Assembly: GCA_029256345.1 (NCBI GenBank)
Contig: JAQSYC010000081.1
Span: forward strand, 1 to 8,476
Origin: Clostridia bacterium
Lineage (GTDB): Bacteria; Bacillota; Clostridia; Lachnospirales; Cellulosilyticaceae
Direction: 5' to 3'
DNA: 8,476 nt
Below are positions 1-5,564 of the stretch, one piece after another. The notes beneath the pieces are model-generated. The model made no database searches. It saw only the letters and a program-made list of their open reading frames with translations, and had not been told where the DNA came from. A program made the position numbers and the translations under genes. Position 1 is the first letter of the stretch, and each line of letters opens with the position of its first letter.

Positions 1-1
1 A

Positions 2-208
2 TTAGGGCCCATCGGTATCGTATGCGCCAATGCGTTACTAGGAGAGCTGACACCACTTATGGCAAAAGCTATAGCGGAGGCCCCTGCAAAAAAGGTGCTC
101 ATTCCACTTAATAAATGTAATATCATGGTGGTAGGCATTGCCAATAAGGCACTGCCGCACTACATAGAAGATGCTGTTGACATCGTAAAAGCCCATATTG
201 ATAAATAA
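2..208 (+). CDS. DUF3842 family protein, 3' end only
   Basis: This is the C-terminal 68 codons of a gene whose start lies before the window; the frame is open from base 2 to the TAA at 206-208. The visible protein contains LGPIGIVCANALLGELTP near its start and then IPLNKCNIMVVG. I recognise this pattern as the C-terminal half of DUF3842 proteins, small (about 130-140 residue) clostridial proteins of unknown function. Their missing N-terminal half usually carries a glycine-rich nucleotide-binding-like segment. No catalytic role can be assigned from what is visible. A strong hairpin begins about 30 nt after the stop, so this is the last gene of its transcript. The family call rests on memory of the conserved motifs. 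Confidence 0.75.
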   Translation, partial: LGPIGIVCANALLGELTPLMAKAIAEAPAKKVLIPLNKCNIMVVGIANKALPHYIEDAVDIVKAHIDK

Positions 209-236
209 CACAACACTGATAAAATGATAGCGGATA

Positions 237-283
237 AAACATAAGCCAGCAGAGATTCTTAAAATCTCTAGTGGCTTATGTTT
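237..283 (+). terminator. Hairpin terminator after the DUF3842 gene
   Basis: A 12-bp perfect outer stem (237-248 with 272-283) encloses a 2x2 internal loop and a further 7-bp stem (251-257 with 263-269) closed by a 5-nt loop. The T-rich tail is short (the last pairs are TTT, then GTCT), so termination is likely but the site is less canonical than the other terminators in this window. Confidence 0.6.
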
Positions 284-473
284 GTCTGGGAAGATTTGTA
301 GTGGTAGTTTTTTATCAAGATGATTAAATTGAGTCTTCAATAAATATAAGACACGTCCCTGCGTGCCTTGCTAAGTCTATTAAAGATGAAATATTAAAAC
401 AGGATAACGAGTTAAGTCATCTTTTTAATTAAGAAAGATCAATTAACAGTGACTTGGATGTAGCAGAAATAGA

Positions 474-675
474 GTAAAGAGGGAGGGGATCTGAGAACTG
501 CTTCCACAGGATTTTTAGAAAAATCTTAGCGAAAGAGATTCATCTGTTCTTAGCTCCGCTGTCTGAGCAGGTAAGTGCACTCCTTACCTGAGAGTTTGGA
601 GCGTTAGATGAGGCTCTGAGCTTAGAGTTTTCAAAAAGACGAGGACTAAAGGAATCAGATCCCCTCCCTCTTTAC
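474..675 (+). ncRNA. Structured non-coding RNA of about 200 nt, family not certain
   Basis: Bases 474-494 and 655-675 are perfectly complementary over 21 bp, including a GGGAGGGG/CCCCTCCC core, which closes a 202-nt domain. Inside it I see several helices: 508-515 with 520-527 (loop TAGA), 540-545 with 606-611, 553-557 with 598-602 enclosing a perfect 8-bp hairpin 568-575/583-590 (7-nt loop), and 614-618 with 623-627. This makes a multi-branched fold, not a coding region; the three + frames are broken by stops. An intrinsic terminator follows at 730-764. The strand is inferred from that terminator and from flanking genes. Length and shape fit the raiA-motif RNA found in Clostridia or, less well, 6S RNA, which is more rod-like. 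I cannot confirm either from memory of their consensus. No convincing promoter was found just upstream; TTAACA at 443-448 lacks a good -10 partner. Confidence 0.7.
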
Positions 676-729
676 GGCACTCAGCTATGAACGAAACAAT
701 GGAGTTTGGATCATATATTGAGACAAACT

Positions 730-764
730 AAAAGGCTGCTTGGGGAGAAGCAGCCTTTTATTAA
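730..764 (+). terminator. Intrinsic terminator downstream of the structured RNA
   Basis: A perfect 12-bp stem (730-741 with 748-759, core GGCTGCTT/AAGCAGCC) with a 6-nt GGGGAG loop runs into TTTTATT. No protein gene lies between this site and the terminator at 237-283, so it most simply ends the transcript of the structured RNA at 474-675. Confidence 0.85.
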
Positions 765-889
765 AGGGAGGTTTATATGAAAAAGTAAGCGTTAGCTTCT
801 TTGTAACTCTATTGTAGGATATGGACATGTAGATGATGTGATGTTAAAATGTCTATTTTGTGAACACGTCTTTAAAAAAATGTGAATGC

Positions 890-917
890 TTGCCAATTTA
901 ACTTTTGAAGTCATAAA
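890..917 (+). promoter_or_regulatory. Candidate promoter for the ytvI-fum-sppA operon
   Basis: TTGCCA (890-895) and CATAAA (912-917) are separated by 16 nt and match the sigma-A boxes at 5/6 and 4/6 positions. This would give a leader of roughly 85 nt before the ATG at 1011. Since YtvI proteins are linked to sporulation, a sporulation sigma factor is also possible, but I saw no convincing box for one. Confidence 0.35.
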
Positions 918-1010
918 AATTAGGAGATATTCTTAGGTGAAAACAGTTTGAAACTGGGTACTAAAGGGAATATTTATATGATATATTATAGTAAAAGGGA
1001 GGGAAGCAGT

Positions 1011-2120
1011 ATGTTTGAGCAAAAGATAGAGGAGTGGTATGCTAAGACAGGCAAAAAAATAGTTTATATCATTATTGCACTTACAGCATGTTATCTTATT
1101 GTAAAATTGCATATAGTTAGCCTTGCAGCACCTTTCATAATAGCTTGGATACTGGCTAGTCTGCTGAATCCCGTTGTAACCTGTCTGTATAAAAGATTCG
1201 GATTAATGAGAGGTCTTGGGACAATACTGAGTATGCTTACGATTCTAAGCGGTATTTTATGGATTATAGGGCTGCTGCTCAGGCAATTGTGGTATCAGAT
1301 TCTATCATTCGCCGGTGACTTTTCGGAGTATAGCAAGAGAATTATCGATGCATTTGCCTTATTAGAAGATAAGTTTGGTACGTTTTTAAAGATTCTTCCA
1401 GCATCGGAGGCTTTTTATAATTTGGATTATGTAGCAGAACAGCTGCTGGGGGGGATCGGGACGTCTTTAACGGCATTAATTCCCAGTGTCTATGACGCCA
1501 TCAGCAAGGTGCCTAATTTGATTATTTTTATCATTGTTATGCTTATTGCAACATTTTTTATGACCAAAGATTATTATTACATTAAGAGGTTTATAAAAGC
1601 TCAACTTTCAGATACGATTGTAGATAGGGTTGTCGTGATGCAGAGGGGAATGCTGAGAGCAGTTGGTGGGTATATTAAAACGCAACTTATACTTATGATG
1701 ATTACTTTTAGCATTTGTTTAATAGGACTTTTTATATTTAAGCGGGAATATGCTCTTCTTATTAGTATCATAATAGCTTTGGTAGATGCCTTGCCCGTAT
1801 TTGGCAGCGGAAGTGTATTGATACCTTGGGCAATTTATAATATGATAATAGGGAATTATATGGTTGCTATAGGGCTTTTGGGCATATATGGTATCATATT
1901 TTTAATGAGACAGATTATGGAACCCAAGATTTTATCTCATCAAATAGGCCTATATGCACTGGTAACGGTTATGGCAGTTTATATTGGGTACAAAACAATT
2001 GGAGTGCTGGGTGTTATTGTAGGACCTGTTATAATGGTGAGTATAAGGGCCTTTCAAAATATTGGGGTTTTACCGCAGTTTAGACCTATCAAAGACAAAG
2101 AAAGTAAAAGGGAAAAATGA
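1011..2120 (+). CDS. ytvI: YtvI-like AI-2E family membrane permease
   Basis: This encodes a 369-residue polytopic membrane protein of the AI-2E transporter family (PF01594), closest by motif to the sporulation membrane protein YtvI. Hydrophobic segments lie at about 17-33, 37-56, 70-90, 167-185, 223-243, 248-278, 284-303 and 313-342. Family signatures are GGYIKTQL (219-226), DALPVFGSG (259-267) and EPKILSHQIGLYALVTV (304-320). Length matches Bacillus YtvI (about 370). I chose ATG 1011 because AAAAGGGAGG lies 8 nt upstream; an in-frame TTG at 948 and ATG at 978 would add 21 or 11 residues without better signals. It is the first gene of a four-gene operon and its TGA overlaps the fumarase alpha start. 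The transported substrate is unknown; the family name does not prove AI-2 export. Confidence 0.85.
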   Translation: MFEQKIEEWYAKTGKKIVYIIIALTACYLIVKLHIVSLAAPFIIAWILASLLNPVVTCLYKRFGLMRGLGTILSMLTILSGILWIIGLLLRQLWYQILSFAGDFSEYSKRIIDAFALLEDKFGTFLKILPASEAFYNLDYVAEQLLGGIGTSLTALIPSVYDAISKVPNLIIFIIVMLIATFFMTKDYYYIKRFIKAQLSDTIVDRVVVMQRGMLRAVGGYIKTQLILMMITFSICLIGLFIFKREYALLISIIIALVDALPVFGSGSVLIPWAIYNMIIGNYMVAIGLLGIYGIIFLMRQIMEPKILSHQIGLYALVTVMAVYIGYKTIGVLGVIVGPVIMVSIRAFQNIGVLPQFRPIKDKESKREK

Positions 2121-2962
2121 TGAAGCGAATACATTTTGATACCATAGTAGAAGCTGTAAAAAACATGTGTATAGAAGCAAATTATTATTTGCCGGAAGAT
2201 ATATATGATGCCCTTAAAGAAGGGGAGAAAAGGGAAGTAAGTGCTGTTGGAAAAGACATTTTAAAAGATATTTGCTTGAATGCAGACATTGCAAAACAGG
2301 AAAACATGCCTATTTGTCAGGATACAGGAACAGCAGTTGTTTTTGTAAAGCTGGGGCAAGAGGTTTATATTGAAGGTGGCCTTCTAGAAGAGGCAATCAA
2401 TGAAGGCGTTAGGTTAGGTTATAAGGAAGGATATCTTAGGAAATCCATTGTAGAAAATCCCCTTTACCGAAAAAATACAGGAGATAATACACCGGCGATT
2501 GTACATTATGAAATTGTTGCAGGAGACCACTTGGAGCTGCTCGTAGCGCCAAAAGGGGGCGGCAGTGAGAATATGAGTAAGGTTTATATGCTGACACCTT
2601 CACAAGGGATAGACGGGGTTAAAAAGGCTGTTTTTGAAGCAGTCACCCTTGCAGGGCCAAATGCCTGTCTGCCGGTAGTTATTGGCATCGGGATAGGCGG
2701 TAATTTTGAAAAATGTACCTTGCTTGCTAAAAAGGCCTTAACAAGAGCTATCGGTTCCTATCATGCAGATGAACGTATGGCAAAGCTGGAACAGGAGTTA
2801 TTAGAGGAAGTTAATAACATGGGGATAGGTCCGCAGGGGCTAGGAGGCAGCGTGACAGCACTGGCTGTACATATTGAAAATTATCCTTGTCATATTGCTT
2901 CTATGCCGTTGGCAATTAATATGGGATGCCATGTCAACAGGCATGCCTGGATGAGGTTATAA
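2117..2962 (+). CDS. fumA: Fumarate hydratase (class I, Fe-S), alpha subunit
   Basis: This is the alpha subunit (281 residues) of the oxygen-sensitive class I hydro-lyase that interconverts fumarate and L-malate, homologous to the N-terminal domain of one-chain FumA and to TtdA. Conserved signatures are PICQDTGTAVVF (65-76), KSIVENPLYRKNTGDNTP (109-126), APKGGGSENMS (144-154), GPNACLPVVIGIGIGG (180-195) and IGPQGLGG (237-244). Cys67, Cys184 and Cys271 are the expected three ligands of the catalytic [4Fe-4S] cluster; the usual PCPP around the second is ACLP here. The start overlaps the ytvI stop (ATGA), so translation is probably coupled; ATG 2120 is an equally possible start. The beta subunit follows directly. 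Tartrate dehydratase has the same architecture, so the substrate is inferred from commonness and neighbours. Confidence 0.92.
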   Translation: MMKRIHFDTIVEAVKNMCIEANYYLPEDIYDALKEGEKREVSAVGKDILKDICLNADIAKQENMPICQDTGTAVVFVKLGQEVYIEGGLLEEAINEGVRLGYKEGYLRKSIVENPLYRKNTGDNTPAIVHYEIVAGDHLELLVAPKGGGSENMSKVYMLTPSQGIDGVKKAVFEAVTLAGPNACLPVVIGIGIGGNFEKCTLLAKKALTRAIGSYHADERMAKLEQELLEEVNNMGIGPQGLGGSVTALAVHIENYPCHIASMPLAINMGCHVNRHAWMRL

Positions 2963-2975
2963 GGAGATAAGAAAA

Positions 2976-3533
2976 ATGGATAAGATAATAAGTGTACCTA
3001 TTAAAAAAGAAGAGGCCCAAAGTCTTAGGGCGGGGGAGAAACTGCTTCTTAGCGGTATTATTTATACAGCAAGAGATGCTGCCCATAAAAGGATGATCGA
3101 AGAGTACGAAGAAGGCATAGCACTGCCGCTGGATATAGAAAATGCTGCGATCTACTATGCAGGACCAGCACCGGCAAAGCCTGGGCATGTTATAGGCAGT
3201 TGTGGGCCCACAACAAGCGGCCGTATGGATAGTTATGCACCAGTATTGATGCAGTGGGGACAGACGATGATGATTGGTAAAGGTCTTCGAAACACTGCTG
3301 TGATTGAAGCAATGAAGACCTACGGAGCGGTCTATGTGACAGCCATTGGCGGTGCTGGCGCACTGCTTTCAAAATGCGTTGCAGAGATGAGCTGCATAGC
3401 CTATGAGGATTTGGGTGCAGAAGCTATTTATAAGCTTGTGGTCAAGGATTTTCCGGTTATCGTAACGATTGACAGTTTAGGCAATAATTTGTATGACATA
3501 GGTCAAAAAGAGTATAGGAAAGGAAGTATATAA
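2976..3533 (+). CDS. fumB: Fumarate hydratase (class I, Fe-S), beta subunit
   Basis: This is the beta subunit (185 residues) of the two-component fumarase, corresponding to the C-terminal domain of one-chain class I fumarases and to TtdB. Recognisable blocks are SGIIYTARDAAHKR (26-39), YYAGPAPAKPGHVIGSCGP (60-78) followed by TTSGRMD (79-85), MIGKG (99-103), IGGAGALL (124-131) and the AYEDLGAEAIYKL segment (142-154). It carries substrate-binding residues of the joint active site, while the cluster cysteines are in the alpha subunit. AAGGAGA overlapping the alpha stop codon lies 8-9 nt before its ATG, and its TAA shares one base with the sppA ATG. Length is typical of stand-alone beta subunits. 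The symbol follows one common naming and is unrelated to E. coli FumB, a single-chain enzyme. Confidence 0.92.
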   Translation: MDKIISVPIKKEEAQSLRAGEKLLLSGIIYTARDAAHKRMIEEYEEGIALPLDIENAAIYYAGPAPAKPGHVIGSCGPTTSGRMDSYAPVLMQWGQTMMIGKGLRNTAVIEAMKTYGAVYVTAIGGAGALLSKCVAEMSCIAYEDLGAEAIYKLVVKDFPVIVTIDSLGNNLYDIGQKEYRKGSI

Positions 3534-4498
3534 TGGAAAAACCAAAAAAGAGGATGAATAAAGGCACAACAGTAGCTATTGTTATAGGGAGTGTGCTGCT
3601 TTTTATTGCTGCATGGGGTGCAATATTATCGATCGTCATAAGCAATGTAGCAGGTACTGGTTTTGAAACAGAATTCGGTTATGAAAGCATAGATGTGGTG
3701 TACGTAAACGGCGTCATAGGTGAGGAAAGTTCTTTTTTTAGTGAAGCCAGTTATAATCATAACTGGACAATTGAGCAGATTAATAGACTTATGGACAGCG
3801 AAAGCAATAGGGCTATTTTACTGTATGTAAACTCTCCAGGAGGCGGGGTCTACGAGTCAGATGAGCTCTACCTTAAGCTCAAGGAATACAAGGAAATCAC
3901 TGGAAGGCCAGTTTATGCTTATATGGCCCAGATGGCGGCTTCAGGGGGTTACTATGTTTCTATGGCCGCTGACAAGGTTTTTGCAAACCGTATGACGATG
4001 ACAGGTTCTATAGGCGTTATTATGTCTATGATGGATACAACAGTGCTTGAAGAAAAAATAGGTGTTAAAACAGACAATATCGTATCTGGAAAAAATAAAG
4101 CAATGGGCAATCCCCTAACTGATGAACAAAGAAAGATTTTACAGGACATGGTCGATGAAAGCTATGGTATCTTTGTAAACATTGTAGCTGAAAATAGAGG
4201 ATTAGACTTAGAGACCACAAAGAAATTAGCAGATGGCAGGATTTACACAGCGAATCAGGCTAAAGAACTTAAACTGATTGATGAAGTGGGTAATTTTGAA
4301 AGTACAGTTGAAGACTTGAGGATAAACTATGGACTTGAGGACTGTGAAGTTTATGATGTGATAAATGAGCAAACCTTTTGGGATAGTTTTCTCGCAAAGG
4401 TAGGGAAAAATGTTAGATTCTTAAATGAGTTTGACAGTATTAAAGAGTATATTTATAAAAATGACAGTGGGAAACTGATGTACTACTATAAAAGATAA
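3533..4498 (+). CDS. sppA: Signal peptide peptidase SppA, S49 family
   Basis: This is a 321-residue membrane-anchored serine protease with a single S49 domain, the short Bacillus-type SppA that degrades cleaved signal peptides and membrane protein fragments. A basic N-terminus (MEKPKKRMNK) precedes one membrane segment at about 14-40, and the catalytic domain is expected outside the membrane. The domain shows VVYVNGVIGEE (55-65), LLYVNSPGGGVYESDELY (96-113), the nucleophile block MAASGGYYVSMAADKVFA (134-151) with Ser137, and SGKNKAMGNP (185-194) with Lys189 as likely general base. The Ser-Lys spacing of 52 equals that of Bacillus SppA. AAAGGAAG lies about 7 nt before the ATG, which overlaps the fumarase beta stop. 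It is the last gene of the operon; the link to fumarase looks organisational, not mechanistic. Confidence 0.9.
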   Translation: MEKPKKRMNKGTTVAIVIGSVLLFIAAWGAILSIVISNVAGTGFETEFGYESIDVVYVNGVIGEESSFFSEASYNHNWTIEQINRLMDSESNRAILLYVNSPGGGVYESDELYLKLKEYKEITGRPVYAYMAQMAASGGYYVSMAADKVFANRMTMTGSIGVIMSMMDTTVLEEKIGVKTDNIVSGKNKAMGNPLTDEQRKILQDMVDESYGIFVNIVAENRGLDLETTKKLADGRIYTANQAKELKLIDEVGNFESTVEDLRINYGLEDCEVYDVINEQTFWDSFLAKVGKNVRFLNEFDSIKEYIYKNDSGKLMYYYKR

Positions 4499-4525
4499 CA
4501 GTTCCTAAAAACCAATATTTGACAG

Positions 4526-4557
4526 AAAGAGAGTGCATAAAATGGTGCACTCTTTTT
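4526..4557 (+). terminator. Intrinsic terminator of the ytvI-fum-sppA operon
   Basis: A 12-bp stem (4526-4537 with 4546-4557, one G-U pair, core GAGTGCA/TGCACTC) with an 8-nt loop ends in a run of five Ts. It lies 28 nt past the sppA stop. Confidence 0.88.
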
Positions 4558-4650
4558 GATGTAAGTAATTTACATACCTATAAAGCTAGACTTATTTTGA
4601 TTTTTTTGATATATTATGATAGATTGTTAATGAGAGTAGATTTACTGGAC

Positions 4651-4656
4651 TATAAT
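4651..4656 (+). promoter_or_regulatory. -10 box for the NlpC/P60-like gene
   Basis: A perfect TATAAT lies 34 nt before the ATG at 4691, giving an expected leader of about 28 nt. The best -35 at acceptable spacing is only TTAATG, 18 nt upstream, so the promoter may be weak or activator-dependent. A small inverted repeat GACTA-TAATC-TAGTC (4648-4662) covers the -10 box. Confidence 0.5.
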
Positions 4657-4690
4657 CTAGTCTATTAGTTTAAAAAGAAAGGAAGTTTAA

Positions 4691-5350
4691 ATGGATACCT
4701 TTATATATGTTATACTATCTCGTACGCACACCCATGTAGGCAAAATGATTAGATATTGTACCAATTCAGCATTTAATCATGTATCAATTAGTTTGGATGC
4801 GGATATGCTGCAGATGTATTCGTTTGCTAGGCTATCGGCTAAAAATCCTTTAGTAGGGGGAATGGTTAAAGAAAATCCTAGTCGTTTTGCACTGGGAGAT
4901 TCAAAAGATATTCCTGTGAAGATCTACCGTATTCCAGTTACGCACAAACAATATGATCAAATAAGTGACTTCATATATGCCACATATACCGATACTGAAA
5001 AGTACTATTATAATTTGATTGGCGTCTTTAATGTATTATTTAAAAGTGATTTTAAAGTCTATAAGACCTATATTTGTACAGAGTTTGTTTCAGAAGTCTT
5101 TAAGCAAGGGAACTTGAAATTGCTGCCTGAAAGGTGTAATATTGTTTCTTTAAAAGATTTTGAGTCAAATCTTGAGCCTTTTATTATTTATCAGGGAGAC
5201 TTCTATGATTATCCTGAGCTATCAGATGAATATAAAGAAAACGATAGTTTAGAAAAAGATGACTTTTTTGAGCGAAAAGGTATGAGGAGAGAGCTTATTA
5301 ATACATTAACTGTTTTTATGATTTTGATCCATAGATTTCACATAGGCTGA
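4691..5350 (+). CDS. Predicted permuted NlpC/P60-like cysteine hydrolase (YiiX/YebB type)
   Basis: This encodes a 219-residue soluble protein without a signal peptide. The fold call rests on the order of the likely catalytic residues: His30 in FNHVSISLD near the N-terminus and Cys129 in TYICTEFVSEVF late in the chain. That is the reverse of normal NlpC/P60 enzymes and typical of the circularly permuted papain-like group (YiiX/YebB, YycO, LRAT-like). The beginning TFIYVILSRTHTHVGKMIR resembles the first strand of that group. Substrates of such proteins may be peptides, lipids or amides, and none can be named here. A charged stretch (about 176-200) and a hydrophobic C-terminal end (201-216) may touch the membrane. 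GAAAGGAAG lies 5 nt before the ATG. The gene stands alone, with its own -10 box and glpK promoter downstream. Confidence 0.65.
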   Translation: MDTFIYVILSRTHTHVGKMIRYCTNSAFNHVSISLDADMLQMYSFARLSAKNPLVGGMVKENPSRFALGDSKDIPVKIYRIPVTHKQYDQISDFIYATYTDTEKYYYNLIGVFNVLFKSDFKVYKTYICTEFVSEVFKQGNLKLLPERCNIVSLKDFESNLEPFIIYQGDFYDYPELSDEYKENDSLEKDDFFERKGMRRELINTLTVFMILIHRFHIG

Positions 5351-5431
5351 TTTAAATAGAATGATGAGCAAATGCGGCTTGTAAAGCTTATCGGGACAAG
5401 AAGTTTGATAGGGGTGAAAGGTGCCAGGAAA

Positions 5432-5460
5432 TTGACTTTTACCTAAAAAAATTGTATACT
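5432..5460 (+). promoter_or_regulatory. Sigma-A promoter of glpK
   Basis: TTGACT (5432-5437) and TATACT (5455-5460) are separated by exactly 17 nt and each matches the consensus at 5/6 positions. Transcription would start near 5467, leaving a leader of about 98 nt before the glpK ATG. No CcpA box is convincing. Confidence 0.8.
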
Positions 5461-5498
5461 TTTAGTAATGAAATAGTGGTGTGTAGAGATAGAGAGAA

Positions 5499-5536
5499 GC
5501 GTTAAAAATAGATTATTATTTTTGCGCATTTTTTTT
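5499..5536 (+). promoter_or_regulatory. Terminator-like hairpin in the glpK leader, possible antitermination site
   Basis: In the leader, AAAAATA (5504-5510) pairs with TATTTTT (5517-5523) around a 6-nt loop. After a small 2x1 internal loop, GCG (5499-5501) pairs with CGC (5525-5527). Eight Ts follow one base later (5529-5536). The hairpin sits between the promoter and glpK, about 30 nt after the expected start, where it would stop transcription early. In Bacillus, GlpP with glycerol-3-phosphate relieves such a terminator in glp leaders; applying that here is inference, and the AT-rich stem is weak. Confidence 0.5.
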
Positions 5537-5564
5537 GCCCATTTTATAGAGAGAGGTGTTTTGT

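Noticed and set aside
38..340. Minus-strand 100-codon ORF across the start of the window
   Set aside because: It overlaps the DUF3842 coding end and the terminator hairpin on the opposite strand, has no recognisable domain, and its composition reads as a shadow.
598..660. M-box magnesium riboswitch, because of GTTAGATGAGGCTC
   Set aside because: Only this short string resembles the M-box core (GUUAGGUGAGGCUC). The later conserved part with ACGCCAAUGGGUCAACAG is missing, and no magnesium transporter gene follows.
474..675. Long inverted repeat as a mobile element or MITE
   Set aside because: Only 21-bp arms are perfect, no target duplication is seen at the ends, and the interior folds into several separate helices, which fits a structured RNA better.
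948..1010. TTG start adding 21 residues to YtvI
   Set aside because: No ribosome binding site precedes it, while ATG 1011 has a strong one at good spacing and gives the usual family length.
5492..5510. CcpA (cre) site in the glpK leader around AGAAGCGTTAAAA
   Set aside because: It has about three mismatches to the cre consensus at constrained positions and coincides with the hairpin arm.
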